A stretch of DNA of 64,000 nt, from positions 1 through 64,000 of the forward strand of contig CAVPXC010000008.1 of the NCBI GenBank assembly GCA_963709505.1. Reading direction: 5' to 3'. The position numbers and the translations under genes are program-made. Below, in pieces: positions 37,101 to 48,939 of this stretch; the first letter of the stretch is position 1; the number at the start of each line of letters is the position of its first letter. The notes below the pieces were generated by a model, which saw only the letters and a list, made by a program, of their open reading frames with translations, did no database searches and had not been told where the DNA came from. The stretch comes from CAVPXC01 sp963709505. Its GTDB lineage: Bacteria > Chloroflexota > Anaerolineae > JAAEKA01.

Positions 37101-40100
37101 AGCCGCTGCTGGCCACGACGACCACCGACGCCAACGGCGTCTATAACTTCACGAATCTGCCGGCGGGAACCTACGTCGTAGATGTGGTCCAGACCGACCC
37201 CGACGTCCCGGCCTCGCTGGCGCCCTCTCTCGACCCCATCGCCGTGACCTTGGGCGTGGCCCAGAACAAGACCGATGTGGACTTTCCCTTCGTCCAGGCG
37301 CTGACCAAGACGGTTGACCTGACCAGCGCCAACCCTGGCCAGCAGCTCACCTACACGGTCTACCCGCGCTACTTCGGCAGCCAGCTGTTGACGGGCGTGG
37401 TGGTCAACGACATCATCCCGGTGGGCACGACCTACGTCGCTGCCACCGTCAACGCCGGCGGCGAGGCCGTAGACGAGACGGAACCCCCGGATGGCGTGGT
37501 GGACTTCGTGGCCTGGGACCTGGGCAGCAACGCCGTGGGCAGCGTGGGCTACAGCGGCGGCACGGCCATGTGTCCGGCCACGCTGAGCATCGTTGCCGAT
37601 CTTGACACCTGGATATACGAAAAGAGCAGTGATCTTGACACAAACGACGGCGCCGGTACGGTGATTGAGACGGCCAACAAGGCCAGCGAAGACCAAGTCG
37701 GCTTGCTCCACTTCCCTGTCACCGCATTACCTGTGGGCGCGGTGTTGGACAGCGTCGCCCTCAACTTGACGGTCCAGGGGAGCAACGGCGCCAACCGCGG
37801 CATCAGCCTGCATGAGCTGAAGACCGCCTGGACGGAAGGCACCGGCACCAAAGATGCCTGCACCAGCTCGAGTAACGGTGCCGCCTGGCAAGGCCCGAAC
37901 TGCACCGACGCCTGGCTGACAGCCGCCGACGCCTTCGGCGCCAGCGACTATGAGGCCGCCAGCCTCGGCACGATCGATCCGCTCGTCAAGGAAGTTCCGT
38001 ATTCGGTCAACTCAGCGGCGCTGAAGACGCTCGTCAGTACGTGGGCCGCCGGCGGCACGAATCGTGGGATTGCGATGATCCCGAATGGGTCGGCCACGAA
38101 TGCGGTCACCTGGTATGCCAAGCAAACGGCCACGACCGCCTGGCGGCCCCAACTCGTGCTCACCTATCGCGTGCCCACGCCCAGCGGCTGCAGCGGCACG
38201 GCCACGTTGACCGATATCGCCGACACCTACATCCAGGAGGATGATGCAGCCAGGAACTTCGGCACGGACAACGCCATGAAGATCCGGCCGCAGAGCACCA
38301 AGCGCAAGCATGCGCTGCTCAAGTTCGACGTGGCCGGCATCCCTGTCGGCGCTACGCTTAACGCGGCCACACTCTCGATGTATGTGAGCACCAACAAAAC
38401 CCTCACAACCAGCGAGATCCATGGCATGGTCACCGCGTGGACCGAGGGGACCAACAGCAACACCAACGGCGCCACCTGGAACGATTCCGACGGATCACTC
38501 GGAGCCGGCGACTGGTCGGCCGGGGCCTTTGGCACTGCCGACTACAACGCCACGACGATCGGCGCCATCACCCCCAGCACCAAGCTTTTCAAGACGGCAG
38601 ATGTCAAGAGCCTGGTGCAGGGCTGGCAGACCGGCGCCCTGGCCAACAACGGCCTGGTGCTGCTGACTACGGGCACGGCCACCGCCGACGCCGCCTACGC
38701 CAGCCGCGAGAACGGCACCCCGGCCAACCGTCCCGTCATCAATGTGACCTGGACCATCCCGCCCAGCGACCCCACGCGCGTCAACACGCCTGAGCGCCGG
38801 CCCGCTGCTGGTGGTGGAAGGGGACAAGATCAACGTCAACATGGTGTTGCAGAACACCACCGCCAGCGCCGTGACCAACGTCGCTCCCAGCGCCCTCACC
38901 GTCACCGCCTCGGGCGCGGGCGCCTATAGCTGCGCCACGCTCACCGGCCCCAGCCCGGCCAGCCAGAATGTGCCGGCCAGCGGCTCGGCCACCTTCACCT
39001 GGACCTGCACTACCAGCACGACGCCCACGGTTCCGGGCAACCTGGCGTTTTCGGCCACGGCCAGCGGCGATGGCGGCGCCACCGCCTTCGCTTCCAGCAC
39101 GTCCCAGAGCGTGATTGTCACCCCGCCCCTTACCTTCAAGTCGCAGGTGAACAACCCGCCCGGCGTGCCGGTGGCCACCAACCAGGCTGACATGACCCTG
39201 GCCTTCCCCTCCACCCAGGGCACGGCCTGCTACGTGATGGCCGACGGCTTCGACACCAACGACGTGGACTATCTGCGCCAGGTGGATCGAACGACTGGCG
39301 CCATCACCCCGGCCACCCCGGCCGCGGCCGGCACCCAGAGCATCGAGGGCATGACCTGGAGCCTCGACTTCACGACGCTGTACGCCGCGAACGCGAACCA
39401 GTTCGGTACGCTCAACACGACCACCGGCCTCTTCTCGGCCAAGGCGAGCACCATCGCCAGCCTCGACCGATCCCATGCAGGGTGAGTTCGGCGCCATTAC
39501 CGTGGCCGACGTGGACGGCATCAGCTTCGACCCGGCCACCGGCGTTCTGTACGGCGTCAGTCGCCGCGAGGGTACGAACACGCAGCTCGATGTGCTGATC
39601 AAGATCGATCCGGTGACCGGCAAGCACATCAACAACGCCTTTGGCGCTGGCGTGGACTACAAGAAGATCCTCACGGACGTGCTGGCGCTGTACGAGGTGG
39701 ACGACATCAGCTTCGATCCGGTCAGTGGCTCGCTCTACGCCATCGCCAACGGCACCTCGGCCAGCCCCTCGGTCGGCGACCGCCTTGTGATTCTCAACAA
39801 GAGCACCGGCGCCGTGACCGACATCGCCCGCATCACCAAGTCCACCGGCGGCAACCTGGACAACGTCGAAGGCCTGAGTTTCTACGGCGACGGCGGCCTC
39901 TACGCCACCAGCGGCTACCACGCCGCCACGGGCGATACCAATAAGCTGTGGGAGTTGGACAAAGACACGGCGATCGCGACTCAGGCCGCGGTTCTGGGCA
40001 CCCAGACCACCTACAACGACTACGAGGCCGTGGCCTGCAAGGGCGGCTCGCTCAGCACCACCTCCACCCCCAGCAACCAGGTCGAGACCGCGCTCAGCGC

Positions 40101-43100
40101 CAGCATCGGCGACCGGGTGTGGTCCGATGTGGATGGCGACGGCGTGCAGGATCCTGGTGAACCGGGCTTGGGTGGCATCGAGGTGTGCGCCACGCCGACC
40201 GGCGGCGGCGCCACAGTCTGCGACACCACTGACGCCTTCGGCGACTACCGCATCTACGGGCTGACCAACGGCGCCAGCTACAACGTCACCCTGACGCCGG
40301 CCACTGTCCCGGCCGGAACGACGCCGACCACCGCCTCCACCCTGACGGTCACCGCCACCACGGCCGGTACGCTGACGGCGGACTTCGGCCTGCGCCCGCC
40401 CGGCACCGCCAGCATCGGCGACACCGTCTGGCTGGATGCCAACAACAACGGCAGTCTGGACGGCGCCGAGCAGGGGCTGCCGGCGATCACGGTCAAGCTC
40501 TACATCGATCAGAACAACAACGGTGTGGTGGATGGCGGCGACACGCTGATTCAGACCAAGACCACCGATCCCTTCGGCGTCTATCTGTTCAGCGGGCTGC
40601 ATCCCGACGACTACCTGGTGGTCGTGGACACCGCCAGCACGGTTACGTCGCCCTACGACGGGACCACCACCATCGCTGCGGCCATGGCGCCCACCACGGG
40701 GACCACCAATCCGCGCGATGTCACCATCACCACGGTTGGCCAGGCCATCACCAACGCCGACTTTGGCTACAACTGGACCGGCTCCATTGGCGACACCGTG
40801 TGGTATGACACCAACCGAAATCAGGTTGTCGATGGCGGCGAAGCCCCCATTCCCGATGCCGTAGTGCTGCTCTACTTCGACGCCGACAACAACGGCGTGA
40901 TCGAAGGGTCCGAATGGTCGCCGGTCGCCTTCACGACCACTAACTCCAGCGGCAACTACCTGTTCGATAACCTGCCTCCCGGGAATTACCTGGTGGATGT
41001 CTACGAGGACAGCATCACTACTGACGGCAATCGGGACATCGTCCCCACCACGCCTAACGTGCGGGATGTCGACCTGACTCCCGGCCAGGACGTGCTCACC
41101 GCTGACTTTGGCTACTACCAGGGCGCCCGCGTGGAAGGCAACGTCTTCCACGACACCGATCGCAATGGCGTCTTCGACGGTGGCGAGAGCGGCCTGACAC
41201 CGGTGACCGTCACCCTGACCGGCTTTGACGATTTCGGCAATCCGGTCTCAGCGACTACCACCACCGACGCCGCCGGGCACTTCATGTTCCTGGTGCCGGA
41301 GGGCAACTACACGCTGACCTACAACACCACCCAGACAACAGGCCTGGGGTATCCTGAGGCCACCACGCCCACCAGCTACACCTTCCACGCCTATCCGGGC
41401 GAGGACTGGCACCCGGTCGTTCGACTTCGGCGTGGACAACGCCGGCAAGATCGGCGACACGGTTTGGATGGACGTCAACGCCAACGATACGCAGGACGGC
41501 GGGGAGCCGGGCCTGGGCGGCGTGACGGTCAACCTGATCAAGGACGTCAACAACGACAACCTGTGGGATCCGGATGGCGCGGACAATGTCTTGGGAACTG
41601 CGGACGACGAGGTGATTCTTGAGACGCAGGCGACCAACGCCAACGGCTTCTACCAGTTCGTCGGCGTGGCTGACGGCAACTATCTGGTGCGGGTGGACCC
41701 GGCGACGGTACCGTCGGGCTACACCCAAACCTATGACAACTCAGGCGTGCAGAACGATCACCTGGGCCAGGGCGACATCAGCGGCGGGAACACGGTCAAC
41801 ACGGCCGACTTCGGCTATCAGCCGGGCGCGGGGGTGTATAGCGTCGGCGGCAACGTCTGGAACGACAACGGCGCTGGCGGCGGCACTGCGGGCAACGGGA
41901 CCAGGGACGGTGGCAAGCCTGGCATCCCCGGCGTCAAGGTGTGCCTGTACAAGGATACCAACGGCAACGGTCTGTACGACCCGGGCAAGCCGCCGTTCGT
42001 CTGCACGACCACCGACAGCAATGGCAACTACACGTTCCCCGGCGTGCCGAACGGCAACTACGTCGTCGTGACCGATCCGAGCACGCTGCCGAACACGGCC
42101 TACGCGCAGACGGGCGACCCGGACAGCAGCTGTCCGAGCGCGGGGTGCAATCACCAGAGCGCGGTGGTCGTGAACAATGCCAACCCGCCGGCCGAGAACT
42201 TCGGCTATCAGGAGAAGAGGAGCAGCATCAGCGGCACGGTGTGCGACGGCAACGGCAATGGCGACTGCAACAAGGCGGGCGACCCGGCTGAACCGGCGAT
42301 GGCGAACGTCACCGTGTTCCTGACCTGGGCCGGCCCCGACGGGATCATGGGCACCGCCGACGACGTGGTCACCACGGCGACGACGGATCCCAGCGGCAAC
42401 TACAACTTCCCCAACCTGCTGCCCGGGGTCTATGCGGTGACGAAAGTGACACCATCGGGCTACAGCAGCCTGGCGGACATCGACGGCAGCAATCCCAACT
42501 ACATCACCGTGGTCCTGCCTGCCGGCACGAACAAGACCAACCAGGACTTCGAGGTCGACCCACTGGCCGGTTCGATCGGCGACCGGGTGTGGCTGGACAC
42601 GGACGGCGACGGCGTGCAGGATATCGGCGAGCCGGGCCTGCCGAACGTGGTGGTGGAGTTGAAGGATGGTTCCGGCAATCCGATCGACTCCGATCCCAAC
42701 ACGGCCGGCGTGCAGCCGACGCTGGCGACCACTGACTTGAACGGCGCCTATCTGTTCACGGGCGTACCCGCTGGCAGCTACCAGGTGGACGTGGTGAGCG
42801 GCGTGCCGGCCGGCCTGGCGGTCTCGCCCGGCACGACGGACCCGCGGGCGGTGACCCTGAGCGCCGGGCAGAGCTACCTGGACGCCGACTTTGGCTACAC
42901 GGCGCCGCCGGCCACGGCTGTGATCGGCGACTACGTGTGGGCGGATGTGGATGCGGATGGCAAGCAAGATCCGGGCGAGGTGGGCATCGGCGGGGTGACC
43001 GTCGAGCTGCGCGGCCCTGGGCCGGACGGCATTCTTGGAACGCCGGATGACATCACGGTGGGATCCCCGATCACCACCGATCCGGATGGCAGCTACCTGT

Positions 43101-46100
43101 TTACCAACGTGGCCCCCGGCCAGTACCTGGTGCGGGTGTCGGGCGCGCCGCTGGCCGGCTACACGCCGACCTCCGGTCCGCAGAGCGAGGGTGCGACCAG
43201 CTCGACGCCGGTCACGGTGGCTGGCGGCGACGTGCTGACCGACGTGGACTTCGGCTTCGACAAGCCCGCCCTGTACAGCATCAGCGACCGGCTGTGGTAC
43301 GACGCCGACCGCGACGGCGTGCTGGATGCGGGTGAGAGTGGCATCGGCGGGGTGACGGTGAACTTGCTGGATGGCGGGGGCAACGTCATCGCCACCGTGA
43401 CAAGCAACCCGGACGGCACGTTCACCTTCCCCGGCGTGCCCGACGGCAGCTACACGATCCAGATTGCCGACAACAGCGGCCAACTGACCAACCTGCAGAC
43501 CACGACCGCGCCGGCGGCTGCCGGCCAGCGCCCAGTGGTGGTCTCAGGCGCCATCGTCACCGGTGTGAACTTCGGCTATGCTGGCTTCGGCCCGATCGGC
43601 GACACGATCTGGAGCGACGCCAACGGCAACGGGGTGGAGGATCCGGGTGAGCTGGGCATCGGCGGGGTAACGGTCAATCTGTACTTCGACGATGGCGATG
43701 GCATCTACGAACCGGGTGCGGGTGACGTGTTGATCGCCAGCCGGGTAACGGACGCTGCGGGCCAGTATCTGTTCAACGATCTGCCGCAGGGCGCCTTCTG
43801 GGTGAGCGTGACGGCGCCTGCGGGCTATACGCAAACCGGCGATCCTAGCCAGCCTGGCGTGCCATGTACGACGTGTGACAATCGAGGCATTGCGATTCTG
43901 ACGTCGCTCGAACCGAGCGACCTCGACATGGACTTCGGGTATCGCAATCAGGATCTGGCGGATGTTTCGGGCACGGTGTGGAATGACACGAACTCGAACG
44001 GCGTGCAAGGTGCGGGCGAGCCGGGCATCGCGGGCGTGACCGTCAACCTGGTGAACGCCGCCGGCAAGGTCGTAGCAACCACGACCACGGATAGTAACGG
44101 CAACTACACCTTCTTCGACGTGCCGGCGGGCAACTACACGGTGGTGGTGACGGATGAGGCCAACGTGTTGGACGGCTACACGCTGACCAGCGGGCTGGAT
44201 GTGATTCCAGTCACGGTGGCGGCGACGAACATCAGCAACGTCAACTTCGGCTACGTGCGCAACCCGGCCACCGGCGCGATCGGCGACACGGTCTGGCACG
44301 ACGCCAATCGCGACGGCGTCCAGAACGGCGCTGAGCCTGGCATGCCCAACGTGGTGGTAGAGTTGAAGGATGGCTCCGGCAATTCGATTGACTCTGATCC
44401 CATCACGCCCGGCGTGCAGCCGACCGTGCAGACGACCGATCTGAACGGCCAGTACCTGTTCGACAACCTGCCGGCAGGCAACTACACAGTGGCCGTCGTG
44501 AGCGGCGTGCCGAGCGGCATGGCGCCCACGACCGGCACGGCCAATCCGTCGGCGGTGATCAACCTGAGTGCGGGCAAGCTCTATCCTGAGGCCGACTTTG
44601 GCTATGCCTGGCAGACGGGCGTCGCATTGGGCGACATTGTCTGGCACGACGTGGACGGCGACGGCATCCAGGATCCGGGCGAGCCGGGTATCGGCGGCGT
44701 GTCGATCACGGTAAGCGGTCCGAGCTGCCCGACTGGCTGCACGGTGCTAACCGATCCGGATGGCTCGTGGCTGGTGGGTGGTTTGACCGCGGGCACCTAT
44801 ACGGTCGTCGTCACTGCGCCGGCCGGCTACAATGCCACGCCTACCAACGGGCGTCTGAGCCGGCAGTATGTGGTGCCTGCCGGCGAGGACGTGCTCTACG
44901 CCGACTTCGGCTTTACGGCAGGCCCGACCGGGGCCATCGGCGACACGATCTACTTGGATGCGAATGGCAGCGGCGGCCAGGATGGCGGCGAGCCGGGCAT
45001 AGGGGGTGTCACGCTGAGCCTGCTGAACAGCAGCGGCCAGGTGGTTGCGACCACCGTCACCAACGCCAACGGCGGCTATTCGTTCTCTGGCCTGCCCAAT
45101 GGTGCGTACAGCGTGGTGGTGACCGACGTCAACAACGTGCTGGGCGGCCTGCGCCAGACCCAGGATCCGGATCAGGCGGGCGTTTGCACCACCTGTGACA
45201 ACCGGGGTGTGCGCACGATCAGCGCTGGCGCAGTCGACCTCACGGTGGACTTCGGCTATGCGCCGGTCGGCGGCACGATTGGCAACCAGGTTTGGCACGA
45301 CAAGGACGGCGACGGCCTGTACGAGCCCAAGGGCAACGACAACATCGCCGGCAATGCGGACGACGAGACCGGGATAGAGGGCGTCGTGATCAACCTCTAC
45401 CTGGATATCAACAACAACGGTGTGTACGATGCCGGTACCGACAACCTGGTGCGCACGACAGTGACGGACATGAACGGCCAATACCAGTTCACGGGCCTGC
45501 CGGCCGGCAAGTACCTGGTGGATGTGGCGAGCTCGAACATCGCCGCCGGCGGCGTGCTGGAGGGCTTCAACAAGACGACCGGTGCGCCTGGTGCGAACAA
45601 CAACAGCCAGGCCGATCCGTACGTGGTCACCCTGACCAGCACGGGCGGCGTGGTGTCGAGCAACGAGACGGCGGACTTTGGCTATGATGCGCCGATCCCG
45701 TACTCGATCGCCGGCACCATCTTCAATGATCTCAACCGAAACGGTGCGACGGTACCGACTCAGGAGTTGGGTGAGCCGCCGATCTCAAGCGTCATGGTGT
45801 ACCTGTATCGCGATCTGAACGGCGACGGTGTAATCGGTCCTGAGGATCCGGTGATTGGCGCCACAATCGCCAATGCCACGGGCGACTATCTGTTCACAGA
45901 CCTGCCGCCTGGCAAATACGTGGTCTCGACCGACGCACTTGGCACGAGCGCGAATGGCTTCTACCAGACGACGCAGACCGGTTCTTCTAAGCCTGTGCAA
46001 CCTGTGACGATCTCGAATGCCAATGTGATCGATCAGGACTTCGGCTACTACTGGTACCCGCTTGCGCCGCTGTCGGTCGTAGTGGCGTCCTTTAGCGGCC

Positions 46101-46822
46101 AGTTTGTCGAGGGAAATGTAGTTCTGACCTGGGAAACAGTGAGCGAGCTGAACAACCGGGGCTTCAACCTGTGGCGTGGTGTCGCACCCACCGAGCCAGA
46201 CACCCAGTTGAACAGCACGCTGATCCCCTCCCAGTCACAGGGCAATCCCGCCGGTTTCATCTACACCTGGACGGACGAGGAAGCGCTGACGCCGGGCACG
46301 ACGTACTACTACTGGTTGGAGGACGTGGACCTCGCAGGTGTGGTGACTCGTCACGGGCCGGAGAATGTGACCGTGCCGGATCCGCAGGCGGTGACGTTGG
46401 CCAGCTTCAGTGCAGTCCAAGTGAACGATGTGATCGAGGTCAGCTGGGAGATGGTGAATGAAGGCGAGACGGCGAGCTACAACCTGTACCGCAGTGGAAC
46501 GGATGCTGGGCCCGAGTTGCTGCTGATCAACGTACCGTCGCATGTGATGGGCGGTGCGGACGATGCATCGTACAATTACACGGATGCAGCCGTGGTGGTG
46601 GGCGAGAGCTACTGGTACTGGCTGGAGGCAGTGGATCTGACCGGCGAGACCACGCTGTTCGACCCGGTGAGGATCGACTATCAGGTAGCGACCGCGGTCA
46701 CCGTGAGTTCGCTCACGGCGAGCAGTGCAACGACCGGCAGCCTGGGCTGGCCGGCGGCAGCGATGTTGCTGGCGGCCGGACTGGCAGCCGGGCTCTCCTG
46801 GCGACGGCGGTCAGTCCGCTAG
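34200..46822 (+). CDS. Giant SdrD-repeat surface protein (~4,200 residues, five frame breaks)
   Basis: The start follows AGGAG, and the signal peptide is about residues 15-45 (MTVSIAMLLALFFSMVPQAI). After a ~400-residue N-terminal region come DUF11-like domains, three SdrD_B repeats (36280-37310), another DUF11-like domain, two DNRLRE-like domains (37590-38760), a propeller-like region and 17 more SdrD_B repeats (40100-46060) with calcium-loop motifs such as DVDGDGVQDPGEPG. Two Fn3-like domains and the C-terminal tail end it. Frames shift near 35737, 36605, 38800, 39470 and 41420, always at points where the domain continues in the next frame, so one gene is likely. Repeats 11 and 16 are close copies. 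It is probably an extracellular adhesin or stalk. Confidence 0.82.
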
Positions 46823-46830
46823 TGGCACAC

Positions 46831-46865
46831 GGCGTCAGGGTCATCGCCGTGATGACCCTGACGCC
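46831..46865 (+). terminator. Hairpin directly after the giant gene
   Basis: A 15-bp perfect stem (46831-46845 with 46851-46865) with loop GCCGT, 8 bases past the stop codon, without a T tract. Confidence 0.65.
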
Positions 46866-46950
46866 TGATGCGATGCCAGTGCGTGCGGATCAGCCGGGCG
46901 GCTGAGGCCGCCAGATCCAACCGAGGAGGCGAAAGCCTCATCTATGAACG

Positions 46951-46983
46951 GAAGCCCCGGCCTCAAGCCGGGGCTTCTGATTT
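46951..46983 (+). terminator. Second terminator after the giant gene
   Basis: GAAGCCCCGGC pairs with GCCGGGGCTTC around CTCAA and is followed by TGATTTTGC. Confidence 0.7.
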
Positions 46984-47078
46984 TGCGTATGATCCAGGCA
47001 AAGCACCAGCCTGACGTACGGCCTGGCGCCCGAGGATAGGCGCAAACCCTGCCGCGGCAGTTTGGCAGGAGTATTTCC

Positions 47079-47212
47079 CAGGACTTACGCAAAACGCTGG
47101 TCGAGTTGGCCCGGTGGGTTTCGATACGCTTGTTTCGGCACGTGCGAGTACCCGTTCTTGACCGCTACTCAACCCACCGGGCCGTATCGAGACCTGTTTT
47201 GCGTAAGTCCTG
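47079..47212. mobile_element. 134-bp MITE with 17-bp terminal inverted repeats and a target duplication
   Basis: CAGGACTTACGCAAAAC (47079-47095) and its exact reverse complement (47196-47212) bound the element. TTTCC lies directly outside both ends (47074-47078 and 47213-47217), which fits a 5-bp target-site duplication. The interior has a second inverted pair (ggcccggtgggtt/aacccaccgggcc) and no coding capacity. The GGACTTACGCA end is typical of MITEs moved by cut-and-paste transposases; no transposase gene is in the window. Confidence 0.88.
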
Positions 47213-47217
47213 TTTCC

Positions 47218-47618
47218 GAAAAAACGGCCCTTACATAAATGGTCAATAGGACTAAAGTACTATTGCCTTCATTCCAAGTATCCCGTATGATAATGCCGGA
47301 TTGTATTGCCGGTTGCGTTCCGTCCCGTGGTACAGACGCCGAGCCGCCACCATTTCAACTCACATCGTTCCCCAGGCGGCCTTGGCTTTTGTAGGTGTGT
47401 GGCGCCGGAGCTGGTATTGCCGATTTTCATCGTTTCTCCTCCCAACTCCGGCGCCAACGTACCATCATCGTTATCCTGCATCGCCATCATCCATTCTTTT
47501 CCGTCGAGACCAGAAAGCCACTGCTATCATGACCGTCCCGCAATGGGATCGGCGGCCGGGGCTATAGTAGTGGAATGTCCGAGCAGGGCATCGGTTCTTC
47601 GACACTGGGGGGAGTACT
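47218..47618. other. Intergenic region without a recognised gene
   Basis: Short frames on both strands exist (for example 47269-47490 on the minus strand) but none has a ribosome site, recognisable motif or expected composition. The region is less GC-rich than its neighbours. Nothing else was seen. Confidence 0.6.
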
Positions 47619-48923
47619 TCAATCATCCCATGTTTTTTTCGTGTCAGCTCGCCGTTGTGCAAGGAAGAGCACAGCCGGTCCACCAACGGCCAGGCTGAGG
47701 AAGAGGAGAGCAGCATAGAGGGCGGTTGAATTGCCGGCAGATCCCTCGCCGTTTTGAACGGGTGAGGACTGGCGCTCTTGCGCCCAGCTGGCCACGTAGG
47801 CTGCAATGTCGTCGAGCTGCTCGTCGCTCAGACGGCCGCCGGCGCGCTTACCCCAGGCAGGCATCGTGGTGCCGGGAACACCCTGCTCCATCGCAGCACG
47901 GACGTATTGATAGGGGTCGATGCTGGCAAATACCGCTGCGAGGCTGGAGGCCGATTGGCCCTGGCCACGACCACCGTGGCAGGGGGCGCAGTTTTCGTCG
48001 TACAGCACGCGCCCGTTATCCGGGTCGCCGCTCGGCGGCCGCAGCGTTGGAATCGGCGTGATCGTCGGTAGGCTCGCACCCTCGCCACCCTCCGTCGGGG
48101 TTGCGCTCTCGCCGCTGATCTCAGGACCGCCCTCTTCCAGCGTCAGCAGATATCTGACCAGGACGTCCAGGTCGGCCTGGCGCAGGCGGGTGCCGTAGTC
48201 GCGGGGCATGATATCGGGACAAGTCTCCGTCGGGCAGCCGGAGGCGATCACCGCGCCGGGCGCGAGGATGGACTGGCGGATGACCTGTTCGGCCGTCAGG
48301 CCGGGGATCTCGATCGCGGCGCGCCGGGCGATTCCGGCCATGTCCGGCCCACTAGCTCCGCCGCGGCCCGGCGCGCCGTGGCAGCCCAGGCAGCCGGCTG
48401 GCCCGTAAAAGATCGCCCGGCCCTTCTCGACAGACGCAGACGATGCCTGGGCGGGCGGCGGGGTCACAGTGGCCGCGCTTTCGCCGCCGCCCGTTGTCGT
48501 CGTGTCCCATTTCAGGATGAAGCTGGCGATGTCGCGAATCTCATCGTCGCGCAGGGAACCGCCGTAATCGCGGCTCCAGGCCGGCATGATCGCACCGTAT
48601 TGGTTTTGGCTGACCGGCCGGCCCGTGGCCACCATCGCTTCGATGTAGCTGCGCAGAGAGCCGGGATAGCCAATCTCGGCCAGGCGTCGCGTGAAGAAGT
48701 CGGGGCTGTTGAGCGCAGGCGCCAGCCCAGGGATGCCGAGGCCCGCCACGCCGTGGCAGCCGGCGCAATAGTCCTGGTATTTCATTGCGCCGTTTTCGAC
48801 CGCGCGCGCCGAGATGCCCGCCTCGGTGTCCTCCATGCGGGTCGACTCGCCCCAGGCCAGGGCCAGCAGAATCGCTGCCACAGCAAGGAGTGCAAGACCA
48901 GCCAGGGTCGCTCGGGTCAGCAT
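47619..48923 (-). CDS. Membrane-anchored three-heme cytochrome c
   Basis: Three covalent heme sites are visible: CAGCH (near residue 53), CLGCH (near 180) and CAPCH (near 315). Each lies in a small class I cytochrome domain with a downstream methionine (MPAWSRDYGG, MPRDYG, MPAWGKRAGG). A helix at the N-terminus (LAGLALLAVAAILLALAW) and one at the C-terminus (YAALLFLSLAVGGPAVLFLA) anchor it. ATG 48923 is preferred over a TTG at 48971 because it avoids overlap with the cytochrome b stop and has GGGGA upstream. It follows cytochrome b by 16 bases and should pass electrons from the quinol oxidase complex. Confidence 0.9.
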   Translation of the reverse strand: MLTRATLAGLALLAVAAILLALAWGESTRMEDTEAGISARAVENGAMKYQDYCAGCHGVAGLGIPGLAPALNSPDFFTRRLAEIGYPGSLRSYIEAMVATGRPVSQNQYGAIMPAWSRDYGGSLRDDEIRDIASFILKWDTTTTGGGESAATVTPPPAQASSASVEKGRAIFYGPAGCLGCHGAPGRGGASGPDMAGIARRAAIEIPGLTAEQVIRQSILAPGAVIASGCPTETCPDIMPRDYGTRLRQADLDVLVRYLLTLEEGGPEISGESATPTEGGEGASLPTITPIPTLRPPSGDPDNGRVLYDENCAPCHGGRGQGQSASSLAAVFASIDPYQYVRAAMEQGVPGTTMPAWGKRAGGRLSDEQLDDIAAYVASWAQERQSSPVQNGEGSAGNSTALYAALLFLSLAVGGPAVLFLAQRRADTKKTWDD

Positions 48924-48939
48924 CGCCGGTGATTTCCCC

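Noticed and set aside
35700..41450. Programmed frameshifting in the giant gene
   Set aside because: The five shift points share no slippery heptamer or downstream structure, and similar breaks occur in housekeeping genes.
47269..47490. 73-residue minus-strand protein
   Set aside because: There is no ribosome site, no domain pattern, and its composition is unlike its neighbours.
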